Below are positions 1-8,872 of a stretch of DNA of 29,284 bases, one piece after another (position 1 is the first letter of the stretch; each line of letters begins with the position of its first letter). Location of the stretch: IMG/VR virus record IMGVR_UViG_3300033151_000656, positions 1 through 29,284 of that record; one strand, written 5' to 3'. A model generated the notes under the pieces. The model had not been told where the DNA came from and did not search any database. It was given only the letters and a program-made list of their open reading frames with translations. The position numbers and the translations under genes were made by a program. Source of the stretch: a virus.

Positions 1-50
1 TGTGACCAACCGTGCAAAAAGCTACCAAAAGCCGCGCAAACCACTACCAT
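1..50 (-). CDS. partial tail-region gene, cut by left edge
   Basis: An ATG at 50-48 lies one base after the TAG stop of the preceding gene (54-52), with a GGGG stretch a few bases upstream as a possible ribosome binding site. The frame stays open for 16 codons to the window edge and starts MVVVCAAFGSFLHGW. The tight spacing matches the rest of the tail operon, so another tail-tip or assembly gene is likely, but too little is present to name it. Confidence 0.35.
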   Translation of the reverse strand, partial: MVVVCAAFGSFLHGWS

Positions 51-51
51 A

Positions 52-372
52 CTACCCCACCAAAATCTGCACCACAAAAGACTGCCGAAGCTGCCCAGGT
101 CCAGTATCCTCGATACGAGGAGCCCCCCAGACCACAGCAGGCCGCATCTCCCCCATGTACATCACCGGCATGACCCAACCCTCCTGAATTGCCCTGTGAC
201 CGTCAGTCGTAATTGTCGCAGGTACCAGCGTATAAGCACAGGCTGCTGAGTCAGGATTTTGCAATGCATCACTGGCCATCTGATCCAGCACGGCCTTGCT
301 ACCAACCAACGGGGCCGCGATATCCGGTGCCGGGCGGTCACCAGCCCCTGTCTTTGCTGTACTCTCCATCAT
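52..372 (-). CDS. small tail-region protein, unknown
   Basis: A protein of about 106 residues. I start it at the ATG at 372 because that ATGATG overlaps the TGA stop of the upstream gene (371-369), the coupling used throughout this operon; the frame is open further up to 411, but only inside the neighbour. No domain is recognised. It has no signal peptide, membrane segment or cysteine cluster (one Cys only). Its position at the far end of the tail module suggests a tail-tip or fibre-associated protein. Confidence 0.6.
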   Translation of the reverse strand: MMESTAKTGAGDRPAPDIAAPLVGSKAVLDQMASDALQNPDSAACAYTLVPATITTDGHRAIQEGWVMPVMYMGEMRPAVVWGAPRIEDTGPGQLRQSFVVQILVG

Positions 373-926
373 GGAACTCTCTTGTAGAAGATAGTGAAGG
401 CTACTGGCCATACCACTGAACTATCCTCAAAATCAGTTGACGGCGGATAATAAGGGTATTGATTAAATGTAGCATTGTATTCAATCATGGCCTGGCAAGG
501 CTTTCCAAAGTTATCAATGTCAACCGTAACCTTTCGCCCTGATGTCGTCTTGGGCGGGGTACCAGCCTCGTTGAAACCCTTGGTGCTTGGTGGATCAAAC
601 CACCAGAATCCACTAACCAGCCCGGTAGGGATAAATTTGAGATCGTACGTGTTTGCCCCTGAATAAAACGTATTGCGCTCTGATTGCGCCCTGGTGACAG
701 GTTTAGGGCTTTGGGTGCTCCCCATCGAACCGGTTGAAGGAACGATCCTTGTCACCTGGATAGAAGGGTCATGCTGCACTATCAGGTATGCAGTGGCGTT
801 TTGCAGCAGGTCGTCATTTCTGTTGAACTGACTGGCAACCTCATCAATAGCTGCAAACGTAAACAGGCTACTATCCGATTGCTCGTCAGTCTCGGCTGTC
901 CATGTCGCACTCGGACTCTCAGACAT
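369..926 (-). CDS. tail-region protein, unknown
   Basis: About 185 residues. The ATG at 926 (MSESPS) is preferred because a GAGG lies six bases upstream and it overlaps the TGA stop of the large hub protein by 8 bases; an in-frame ATG three codons earlier is possible. The C-terminal half is rich in Tyr, Pro and Phe and looks like a beta-structured virion protein. No family is recognised. The gene sits between the 846-residue lectin/hub protein and a small unknown gene, so a role in the distal tail is inferred from place only. Confidence 0.65.
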   Translation of the reverse strand: MSESPSATWTAETDEQSDSSLFTFAAIDEVASQFNRNDDLLQNATAYLIVQHDPSIQVTRIVPSTGSMGSTQSPKPVTRAQSERNTFYSGANTYDLKFIPTGLVSGFWWFDPPSTKGFNEAGTPPKTTSGRKVTVDIDNFGKPCQAMIEYNATFNQYPYYPPSTDFEDSSVVWPVAFTIFYKRVP

Positions 927-3459
927 GATCCTCATCTCTCAGTTTGAATTTAAGATCATCAGGTCGCCCGTTATAAGCAGTCACTAAAAAGTTCCTACGG
1001 CGCACCTTGCAGGTTACCTCGCCTGCGCTCCAACCACTCACAGCGGCCTGTAACGCCCCGTCTCCTGATGCTTTGATCGTACCTAACGAACGATTACAGC
1101 CCCAATCAACAGAAATAAACTCATAAATTGGCAGGGGGAACGAAATCTTACCCTCATCAAACTCAAGGCTCTTCGTAACCTCAATAATCTCCTCAGAGCC
1201 GCCTGGAATCTGAACATTACCACACTCAGTATTGCATGTAATCAGCTCGAACGGAACCCACGGGTACCGGTACCCGCGTATAATGGCCTTGCTCGGGTCA
1301 TCCTCATCCTGTATAATCTCCGGGGCTGGAAATATCACGGACTCTGACTCGGCAACGTTACGTACTGTCACGGCGTTGTACAGCGGCGTGGTCGGGTAGT
1401 CCTGCTGGATATCTATCGCGTACTCGGACTCCGGAATAATCAGGTCGTAATCGTCAAATCCAGGAACAAGTAGTTCATCCCAGTTTTTTGCCAGCTTTGG
1501 ACGGATCAGCAGGTTACCATCGATGTCCGGGCCGATCCACGCCAGTGGATACAACTCGTTGATTATCTCAATCGGGTACCGCTGGCCACCGTCCAAATCC
1601 TGAAGGAGGGGGTAATCACCATACTCCAGTGTATACGGCAGGTAGGGCAGGCAGAGGTCATCAAGCACCTCATGGGTAAGAGTACCCGCAGGCCAGACGG
1701 TAGTAACCGGGTTTGACCCATATGCAAATTCACTATCTCCCACCGCCTCCGGAAGGCGGCCTAGCTGAGCAGTCGGGCTTACCAGATCAAGAGTGACCGT
1801 CCGCACGTCGCCTTGATCCGTAGCTGAAGCAGAAAATGATGCTTGTTTATAAATCAGCTGAATTTCCTTGTTCACCACCGGGACTATCATGCCACCCTGA
1901 AGGCGGGATGAATACCATGTTAAAGTTGCTATCCCACCGAGGCCAAGGGTAGTGAATCTTTGGTCGTTAGGAACCTGCACCTGGAACTGGTTGTAATATC
2001 CATTGCGACCACCAGCGGTATTGATACAGTCCAGCTGAACGCTGTCTACAACTGTAGACAGTCCAGCTTTAACAGAAAAATTATCAATCAGGCCATTGAG
2101 CCATAGGGAATAATGCTCCTCATATAGCTCGTTGCCCCTGAAAAACAGGTTAAACAGGTAATCCCGCTCAATGAATACCTGCCCCGCTCGAACTGCAAAA
2201 TCATAAATCGCCTGATACAGTTCATAGGCGATCAGGTCAAAATTATAATCGGTCTCAAATTGCTTTGCACGCTCCAGGTTAAATGGATAACCAGTTTCAT
2301 ATTTTATGGCGGGTCGAACCTGAAAATTATACGCCGCCTGGGCTACTGGGGCTGGTATTGTGCGGTAGCTGTAAAATTGCTCAGTTAAGTTGCTCAATAA
2401 AAAGGAGTAATCACTCTCTGTGGATATAATAATATCCCACAGTATAAGATTATCGCCCAGCCCATTATGATATACTTCTGACCATGCCTCGGTCTTCAAC
2501 CCTGAAAGAAATTGAACATCATCAAAGATACCCTCCCAGAGATCACCGACCGTAGCGCCGTCGTATTCTTGCCCGATAGAAATCTGGTCACCTGCTGCAT
2601 TGCCTATCCCTGCCGCTCCATCTGTCCACTGAAGTACTCCATCAAGATGAAATGATAATACCCCAGTGAATCTGTTATACGATAAAACAAGCGTATGGAA
2701 TTCCCCGTCCCGTACAGCATCATCGCTGGCACGATCTGTTAATGATGAGCCAGAGGCATTAAACGCTATGATTCGCTGGTTAGATTCGTTGCGATTATAC
2801 ACTAGCATGACATTACCACCGCTAGCGGTATTTATAGATATCTGCGCAGTGTTACGCGATACATTGTTGTATTCAAGACGAGTTGCAATGGTCCAGTCAG
2901 CCAGTAGGTCTCCAGCTACGCCGCTTATGTCGGCCCATGATGCCCCGTCCAACTCTATCCCACCGCTGCCAGTGTCGGTAATGGCGCTGGTTATCGCCCC
3001 TGATACTGCTCCGTTGTATCCGTTGAAAGATGAATCAATTAATGCAGATGCAGGATCCTCATCGGTGCATCGTAAAACTAGAGCTGCCATTTCATCTTGC
3101 GCCGAGGCAGCGGCCAAAGAACCAGGAGTTCCGACATATTCGGTATTATCAGGCTGCGTTGCGTCCCAGTACAGAGTAATGTAGTTATCTCCGATACTGG
3201 TTTGCGGTACTTTTATTTGCAGCACAGCAAACTCAGCATTGGCATCCCACTGCGGTTCTTCTATGTATAATTGGCTGCCAGATCCTTCAAGTTCAGCGGC
3301 AATTTTGAGATTATTAGCCCCGATATCAGTAAAAATAGCGGTCATGTCTATGTTGTTTTGCCCGCACTCTGCTGATAAAAAAACTGCTATATTAATGTTA
3401 TATAATACTTCTGTCGTCGAAAAAGAAAATCTCTTTGAATTTGCCCAACCAGCAATCAT
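919..3459 (-). CDS. LamG-domain tail-tip / hub-like protein
   Basis: An 846-residue protein, the second largest in the window. Residues about 25-105 resemble the DUF2341 beta domain. Residues about 125-335 look like a concanavalin A/LamG-type fold, with the usual pattern DSSFNGYNG, W..AT.L, FHTLVLSY, LDGV and IFDDVQFLSG. Residues about 349-449 hold a tandem repeat of Y-x-F-x-L/V units. From about residue 600 the protein resembles siphophage tail-hub proteins (VLDDLC, then IEIINELYPLAWIGPDIDGN and LLIRPKLA). It starts at an ATGA overlap with the zinc-ribbon gene. The lectin-like part suggests surface glycan binding; this is inferred from the fold, not shown. Confidence 0.75.
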   Translation of the reverse strand: MIAGWANSKRFSFSTTEVLYNINIAVFLSAECGQNNIDMTAIFTDIGANNLKIAAELEGSGSQLYIEEPQWDANAEFAVLQIKVPQTSIGDNYITLYWDATQPDNTEYVGTPGSLAAASAQDEMAALVLRCTDEDPASALIDSSFNGYNGAVSGAITSAITDTGSGGIELDGASWADISGVAGDLLADWTIATRLEYNNVSRNTAQISINTASGGNVMLVYNRNESNQRIIAFNASGSSLTDRASDDAVRDGEFHTLVLSYNRFTGVLSFHLDGVLQWTDGAAGIGNAAGDQISIGQEYDGATVGDLWEGIFDDVQFLSGLKTEAWSEVYHNGLGDNLILWDIIISTESDYSFLLSNLTEQFYSYRTIPAPVAQAAYNFQVRPAIKYETGYPFNLERAKQFETDYNFDLIAYELYQAIYDFAVRAGQVFIERDYLFNLFFRGNELYEEHYSLWLNGLIDNFSVKAGLSTVVDSVQLDCINTAGGRNGYYNQFQVQVPNDQRFTTLGLGGIATLTWYSSRLQGGMIVPVVNKEIQLIYKQASFSASATDQGDVRTVTLDLVSPTAQLGRLPEAVGDSEFAYGSNPVTTVWPAGTLTHEVLDDLCLPYLPYTLEYGDYPLLQDLDGGQRYPIEIINELYPLAWIGPDIDGNLLIRPKLAKNWDELLVPGFDDYDLIIPESEYAIDIQQDYPTTPLYNAVTVRNVAESESVIFPAPEIIQDEDDPSKAIIRGYRYPWVPFELITCNTECGNVQIPGGSEEIIEVTKSLEFDEGKISFPLPIYEFISVDWGCNRSLGTIKASGDGALQAAVSGWSAGEVTCKVRRRNFLVTAYNGRPDDLKFKLRDEDHV

Positions 3460-3722
3460 CGCCCAAATCTCTTAAGCCGTTGCCAGTTTGGTTTGTATTG
3501 ATGATCACAAGCCGGGCACCGCCTTGCCTTACAGCCTAGCGGATCCGTCTTGCCCCCACAAACAGAGCACTTAATTATAGTGGCTCTCCGTGGTACAGGA
3601 GGTGTATAATTTTTCAGCATGACAATAGCTGCTGGAATACTAGGTACCATCCCCTGTTCCATTATTTCTAGCAGTGCAATAGCATTGCCTATATCACGCC
3701 CACTAAACATTGCCAAATTCAT
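3456..3722 (-). CDS. small zinc-ribbon protein
   Basis: An 88-residue protein. I choose the ATG at 3722 (MNLAMFSG) because it overlaps the TGA of the upstream Cys-rich gene and has AGG just ahead; the frame is open 13 codons further. The C-terminal half carries KCSVCGG, then CKARRCPAC, a four-cysteine zinc ribbon with an extra Cys. The N-terminal half is hydrophobic and helical. It sits between two tail genes and is translationally coupled to both. An assembly factor or structural zinc protein fits; no named family is recognised. Confidence 0.65.
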   Translation of the reverse strand: MNLAMFSGRDIGNAIALLEIMEQGMVPSIPAAIVMLKNYTPPVPRRATIIKCSVCGGKTDPLGCKARRCPACDHQYKPNWQRLKRFGR

Positions 3723-5509
3723 CCTGGACACCTCGGTTCTTGTTTGATGTTGCCTTCGCACGAATCTACATTATCCGGAAAATTTGATGGTTTATCGCAG
3801 TGAAACGTACCTGTACCTGTGCAGGTATTTGGATCACTGGCGCAATAATCATCCCACCATCTATATCCGTCGATAATACACGGACCAGCCCAGGTTGATG
3901 GATCGTCTTGCATTGTATCCAGCACGGTGAACCACACGGAATTAGTTGACCGTATCCTGCCTGTATCATTATTATTACAAGCGTCTGATATCTTTACCTC
4001 ACACGCCCCGCAACTATTACGAGCAAAAATAGTTATACTTTCACTTTCTAATCCCTCTATTTCCTGCACATCCTCTGTTGCCGACAAATAAAAACCTGTA
4101 CCAGCGAGGTCAACCGTGTAGGGTTCGATCCCCCCCGTCCAATAAATAGTTACCTGATAACCTTCAGCAACTATATCGGGAGACCTCTCCTTATCGTAAA
4201 CAATGGATGCAACCCCAGCACAACAATCATCTCCAGGTGCCAAGAACTTATTAGTAATCGTTCCGCACGGCCCTCCATCCTCGGTAGGTACAAAATTAAA
4301 GATAACCTCGTTTTTAGGATAGCGATTACGCCAATAGTCACGACTGGGTAGCACCTGCGTTGTACCGTTATAAGTCCGGTACATCAACTTGCAGGTCAGG
4401 CAGCCTAAACCCTTTACCTCTTCGCAGCACGCGTCTTTATACTCAGAGGCTGACCATTTTGCGGACGCTGGAGTCTCGGCGGTTGTGTAGGTTACCTCAG
4501 GATATGGCCGCACCTTATTAGGACATGAAGTTGGTTCGTATCGTACTCCATAATCAACGATTTTATTGGTACACCTGTTACGTTGCTCCCAGTTGATCCG
4601 TTCTTGACATGGTTTCGGGTCGCCCGAGACACCTGACAGGTCACCGGGCTCTATCGGATCATCAATCCCATCACAGAGCTGGCAGTCGCTACCCTCTGCT
4701 GGATCCTCCTGTTCGTCTTCCAGTGCGACCTGCGCAGGCGATGAAAGTGACTCTTCAAAAGCGTATGCTGTTGCTGTGTAATTGCGCTTACCCGCAATTA
4801 CCGTACCTGGGACGGAGACCACCAATATATCGTACTTGATAGGGATCTGTACAACCAGCCGCCCGGAAACAGGCTCTGACAATACAACACGCCCGTTGCT
4901 CCAGCTGACTCCTATCGTATCGGGGTCGACCCGTGTTCTACCGATTAATACGTCCCCGTCCCCAAGCCACGCAGGAGGCTCTTCCCTCCAGAGGTTGAGG
5001 ACTTCTTTACGTTCTGCAAATCGATAGACTGGCACCTCACCCGCGTCGGAAAAATCAATAATGACCTGGATTACGCTCTCCGCTGGGCTCGGCCTTGAAG
5101 GGCTGATATCCGAGGAACAGCGAAACGTGTATCTATCCCTGAGGTATTGTGACGAGCAGTGTACGTAAACATTGAATTTCTTGGTGGACCCAGCCCTAGT
5201 AAGGGGATTGCATTGCTGGTTCATTGCCAGCAGATCAGCAGCCTCATAGCAGCCCCCGCCGGTCAGAGCAGCCTGAAGCCGCTGTTCGGTACTGTCGGCA
5301 GGGTCTCCAGGAACATATGCGTCCTCGGATTTGAGACCACGGCATGGATCAGTGACCCCGTAGGCAGAGTTGAGCCATTGAGCGAGCTGCTTCTTCGTAA
5401 TCTGATTCTGCTTTTCTGACGGATCAAGGGTCATTTTGATCCATGCCAGGCTCGCAGCCGTGCTAACAGGATCAGAGCCGGATATACTGATTTCTAAATT
5501 TTCAGACAT
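3719..5509 (-). CDS. cysteine-rich tail protein
   Basis: A 596-residue protein with 26 cysteines by my count, several as pairs (DACCEE, DDCCAG) or CxxC motifs (CQLC, CLTC, CGAC). The sequence is otherwise beta-rich with Ig-like stretches (IEPYTVDLAGTGFYLSA; VRVxx-type strands around residues 230-260). There is no signal peptide, so it is made in the cytoplasm. It starts at 5509, overlapping the preceding gene by 16 bases. Place in the operon suggests a tail-tip or fibre protein stabilised by metal sites or by late disulfides. No family is recognised. Confidence 0.7.
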   Translation of the reverse strand: MSENLEISISGSDPVSTAASLAWIKMTLDPSEKQNQITKKQLAQWLNSAYGVTDPCRGLKSEDAYVPGDPADSTEQRLQAALTGGGCYEAADLLAMNQQCNPLTRAGSTKKFNVYVHCSSQYLRDRYTFRCSSDISPSRPSPAESVIQVIIDFSDAGEVPVYRFAERKEVLNLWREEPPAWLGDGDVLIGRTRVDPDTIGVSWSNGRVVLSEPVSGRLVVQIPIKYDILVVSVPGTVIAGKRNYTATAYAFEESLSSPAQVALEDEQEDPAEGSDCQLCDGIDDPIEPGDLSGVSGDPKPCQERINWEQRNRCTNKIVDYGVRYEPTSCPNKVRPYPEVTYTTAETPASAKWSASEYKDACCEEVKGLGCLTCKLMYRTYNGTTQVLPSRDYWRNRYPKNEVIFNFVPTEDGGPCGTITNKFLAPGDDCCAGVASIVYDKERSPDIVAEGYQVTIYWTGGIEPYTVDLAGTGFYLSATEDVQEIEGLESESITIFARNSCGACEVKISDACNNNDTGRIRSTNSVWFTVLDTMQDDPSTWAGPCIIDGYRWWDDYCASDPNTCTGTGTFHCDKPSNFPDNVDSCEGNIKQEPRCPG

Positions 5510-6390
5510 AACTTGCAGTCATTTGGTGGGTCAGTGTTAGGGGTTTTGCCAATAACCTCATGATTGCATTTATCCACGTCCAGATGGACAGGCGGAAAAA
5601 AGCCAGATGTTTCAGCGGGATTCCCTGCTTCTTCAATGCTTTCCTGGCACCGTTCGATTTCGTACTTAACGCACTCCGGAATAAAAAGCTCCTCGGTTAC
5701 TCTTTGTTGATCCTTACGAGGCACACCTACGGGCCAGTAGGCGGTTGTGTACAGGTCACCGGTCCAACTTGTCCCTCCCTGCTGACCGATTGACACCGTA
5801 TACTTGTCACAGTCAGCAACCCCGTCAACCCGTAAGGAACCGACAACAGCATCACCCTTTAGATAGATGAAACCGTCATCCTGCTCTACTTCTGGCTGCT
5901 CAAGAGGGTTCAGGATCCTCCGTGCCGTTGCTGTGTTAAAGACGATTTCCCAGCGAGTTCGAATATTTCCCAAAAAAGGTCGCCAACCAAGTTGCTGCGT
6001 CTTGTTCTTGTCAATCACCCAGCTCTTTCCTTTTTTGAGTCGTCCTTGTGCGGGGCCTTGGTGGTCTAATATTTCACCGCCCTGGGTGACCTCAATCTCA
6101 TACTTGATCGACTCGCTACGGTGAACGTAAAAAACTAGACGATAGGTCACCAGTTTGCGCCCCTCTGCGTTTGCGCCGAACTGTACCGGACATTGCCCCG
6201 TAAACGCTGTTTCAGCGGGGTGACCCGCCTCTAGCTGCCGGATCCCGGCTTCCAAGTCCTGCACTGTGGCAACCTGCTGGGCCTCTGGGATCTTTGCTTG
6301 CTCAATGATCAGCCAGTTACTTTGACCGGATGAGTCTTCAGAGTCACCTGCTGCTGAGATTTGAGATTGGATATTATCAGGATTAATCAT
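5494..6390 (-). CDS. tail-region protein, unknown
   Basis: A 298-residue protein if begun at the ATG at 6390 (MINPDN), which overlaps the preceding gene's TAA by 8 bases and has GGAACG upstream. The frame is open further, to 6534, inside the preceding gene, so a longer start or a frameshift join to that gene cannot be excluded. Central strands such as KYEIEVTQGGEI and the cysteine-bearing C-terminus (CDKY, CVKYEIERC, CNHEV, CKLC) resemble the neighbouring Cys-rich gene in style. No domain is recognised. Confidence 0.65.
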   Translation of the reverse strand: MINPDNIQSQISAAGDSEDSSGQSNWLIIEQAKIPEAQQVATVQDLEAGIRQLEAGHPAETAFTGQCPVQFGANAEGRKLVTYRLVFYVHRSESIKYEIEVTQGGEILDHQGPAQGRLKKGKSWVIDKNKTQQLGWRPFLGNIRTRWEIVFNTATARRILNPLEQPEVEQDDGFIYLKGDAVVGSLRVDGVADCDKYTVSIGQQGGTSWTGDLYTTAYWPVGVPRKDQQRVTEELFIPECVKYEIERCQESIEEAGNPAETSGFFPPVHLDVDKCNHEVIGKTPNTDPPNDCKLCLKI

Positions 6391-7339
6391 CACCGTTCCA
6401 GTGCTTTGAGTAACATTGGGTTGACCTGCGCTCTTGTTTTTCCAGTTTGATACCAGGATAGTACACCGGGCCATTTCCAGGAACATCTGCAAAAGCGTTT
6501 GTGGTTTGCTGGTCAGCTGCTTCGTGCAGTCCACACTCTATCCAGCTGTAATTAACGTCTTTTTTCTTTGAGTAATTCGGGGGCTCAGTGCTTTCTACGT
6601 CACCTGGATAACCATTTTCTTCCCACCACGCCCGCTGGAAACACTCGGGTACTTTAATCTCAAAATTTGAGACCTGACCACAGGTAGACACAATCCACAG
6701 GCTAAGCTCATAGTTGCCCGCTTGTGCATCTTCACGGGGCGAGCTTGTGGCGACCTGGAGCTGCCCTGAAACCGTATAAGCGACAGAGATATTACCAACG
6801 ACAGGTTTGCGGGTCAAAAGATTATCCCCAGAGATGGTCAAGGGTGATCCGCTTTGGTAAATCACTTTGCTATCCGCCCCAAAAAGCCTACCGGGCGATA
6901 TAGCAGACCGGATAAGATCAATCTCCAACTCGATCTTTGCGTTGACCTTCATAGCCAGGTCAGTCTTGTACGGGTTCACCTCGTTTCCGGAGGGTGAAAA
7001 ATCTCCCAAGGAAAGATTAATGCTCACGGTGCCGTTCTTGGTGAATACCTCAGGCTCGGAAAGTTCGCCGTGGCTTAGGGCGAGAGAGTTGTTCCATCCG
7101 GTACGATTCTGCGTGAGGATCGGCATGGTGAACACATCCGTAGCCTCGTCCCCACGATCAGTGATGGAGAGCCCTGCCCGCGTCCGGATCGCGTCAATTA
7201 ATGCGCTCTGCCCACTAGGACAGCGTTTGCGCTTGATGGCGTCCTGATGCACTAGATTACAGCGCACGTCAATCTCTCCGCCGTCTACTGGATCGTTAGC
7301 AGCAGAGATTTTGACGATTATCAGGGACGGGGGGATCAT
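6383..7339 (-). CDS. tail-region protein, unknown
   Basis: A 318-residue protein that starts with ATGA overlap at 7339. It is soluble and beta-rich in the middle (SVAYTVSGQLQVAT, NYELSLWIVSTCGQVSNF) and has a Trp/Tyr-rich stretch near residues 230-270. It lies between two other unassigned tail genes. The last 45 residues overlap an open reading frame in another frame that leads into the next gene. A distal tail role is inferred only from position. Confidence 0.65.
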   Translation of the reverse strand: MIPPSLIIVKISAANDPVDGGEIDVRCNLVHQDAIKRKRCPSGQSALIDAIRTRAGLSITDRGDEATDVFTMPILTQNRTGWNNSLALSHGELSEPEVFTKNGTVSINLSLGDFSPSGNEVNPYKTDLAMKVNAKIELEIDLIRSAISPGRLFGADSKVIYQSGSPLTISGDNLLTRKPVVGNISVAYTVSGQLQVATSSPREDAQAGNYELSLWIVSTCGQVSNFEIKVPECFQRAWWEENGYPGDVESTEPPNYSKKKDVNYSWIECGLHEAADQQTTNAFADVPGNGPVYYPGIKLEKQERRSTQCYSKHWNGDD

Positions 7340-8412
7340 ACTTCTGTGCCTTGCTCTGCCGATGCAGAGAAGTCCAAGGATGAATCAGTGATGCCTGAAC
7401 TGGCTGGTTTAGTCAGTATTACCCACTGCCCTACACCTTGCTGGTGTCCGGAAAAGCTCAACTGCTTGCCGCTTGCGACAGTGCCAGCAATCGCGCCTGC
7501 TTTTATCGTCACAGATTTTTCCGTGAAATACGGGTCTGACGTGTTTGTTAGCTCATAGTCAGAACCAATGTTCCCAGTCCCAGAATAGACGCCGAACTCC
7601 TGACTCGTGACCGTGTACGCCGTGGCACTGCTAAAATTTACAATAAACTCGTCACGCCACGCAAAGTGCCGGTTACCCTCAACAAGGTCAAAATTGACCG
7701 TGACTCCCGTGGCCGAGGAAATATCAAGGTTGTCAAAGTAGGGACCATAGTCCTCTTTATCAGGGAAGCTCTGTACTTTGACCGGAACAGCACCACCAAC
7801 CGTATACGAGTTATCAAGAGGCGCGTCCAGGGTAATAACTACTGTCCAAGTGCCGTCTCCGAGTAGAGCAGGGGTGCCAAGGCTGAACCCAACAGCTTCT
7901 TCCGTGGGTGACGTGTCCGTACTATTACCAACGGCCCGTGAATCAATATGTAAATTATCGGTTATTGTAGCGCCGTCAGCGTGCAGGACAGGGGTGGCCC
8001 CGTCAATCATCTCACGGCTCTTATACCTGACCGTAAGAGTGGGGTCACCCGCCGTGTAATCCTGATGCAGCCACCCTACGCCGTAGTGCAGGCGGTTGCC
8101 CATATCAGCGACAAGATCGGCCTCTGTCTCAGCCTGGTCAGCAGCAAGGATAAATGTTGAATACTGGAGCCCCTTGTCAAGATCTGGTAGATCAAATTGG
8201 AGCACTCTACCCAGGAGTGCCGACTTTCCTGCGTCGGTTGTCCATGCCAAGTTAACCTTGCGATACACTATCTCTTCCACCGCATCGCTGGCGCTCGTGA
8301 ACGTCTTAAAGGTACCTGTCTGGGGTGCCTTAACAGGGATTGGGTAACCGCCGTTTTCGGCAGGAGTTGCGTTGTTTTTTGTTGATCTCCAGACATCAAG
8401 AGTGAGTGGCAT
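7336..8412 (-). CDS. tail-region beta-rich protein
   Basis: A 358-residue protein with many Thr/Ser/Gly-rich strands that look like stacked Ig-like domains, for example the stretch LGDGTWTVVITLDAPLD and the C-terminal part with FSGHQQGVGQWVILTKP. No signal peptide or membrane segment is seen. It stands between a 152-residue gene and the 318-residue gene and is coupled to the latter by ATGA. A tail-tip or distal-tail structural protein is likely; no family is recognised. Confidence 0.65.
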   Translation of the reverse strand: MPLTLDVWRSTKNNATPAENGGYPIPVKAPQTGTFKTFTSASDAVEEIVYRKVNLAWTTDAGKSALLGRVLQFDLPDLDKGLQYSTFILAADQAETEADLVADMGNRLHYGVGWLHQDYTAGDPTLTVRYKSREMIDGATPVLHADGATITDNLHIDSRAVGNSTDTSPTEEAVGFSLGTPALLGDGTWTVVITLDAPLDNSYTVGGAVPVKVQSFPDKEDYGPYFDNLDISSATGVTVNFDLVEGNRHFAWRDEFIVNFSSATAYTVTSQEFGVYSGTGNIGSDYELTNTSDPYFTEKSVTIKAGAIAGTVASGKQLSFSGHQQGVGQWVILTKPASSGITDSSLDFSASAEQGTEV

Positions 8413-8413
8413 G

Positions 8414-8872
8414 TCAATTAGTCCTTATAAAGTTTAAGACTCCGTACCAGCACAGGAGCAAGTCTGTTCTTGGATAAACTGAATCAACCGCAGGGTTGAT
8501 CGGCTCGCCCATCCCATTGGGGTCGTAAAAAGTCAGATTATCCAGGGATGTTTTATCAAATTTTGCTGTAACATCCGTTTCGCCCAGGGCGACGAGGCGA
8601 GAATGGGAAAAAGATTGATGGGTGTTAGGCATGGCCCGAAGCGCAAGGATGTCCGCCCACCGAATAACGCCCATCAGCTTATCTTCCGTCCCGGTGGAAT
8701 CCAGAGTTGCGGAGAGAGTAAACGGTTGCCCCTTAATCACTGAAGCATACGTGCGGAACCCTCCGGAGAGAAATTGCTGACTTGTAAACCGGTCTTTGCC
8801 GGAATCAAGGCCCTTTGGTATCAAATCAGGCGAGGTGAACGCGTGGGAACCGAAAATAATATCACTCATCAT
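8414..8872 (-). CDS. tail-region protein, unknown
   Basis: A 152-residue protein beginning ATGATG at 8872, overlapping the stop of the preceding gene. It is soluble with no cysteine cluster (one Cys near the C-terminus) and contains SGGFRTYASVIKGQPFTLSA, a mixed alpha/beta pattern. It is the second gene after the tape measure, where siphophages place distal-tail adaptors, but no such family is recognised here. Confidence 0.65.
   Translation of the reverse strand: MMSDIIFGSHAFTSPDLIPKGLDSGKDRFTSQQFLSGGFRTYASVIKGQPFTLSATLDSTGTEDKLMGVIRWADILALRAMPNTHQSFSHSRLVALGETDVTAKFDKTSLDNLTFYDPNGMGEPINPAVDSVYPRTDLLLCWYGVLNFIRTN

Noticed and set aside
2666-3184. Plus-strand open frame opposite the LamG domain
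   Set aside because: Antisense shadow; the minus strand has clear domain patterns here.
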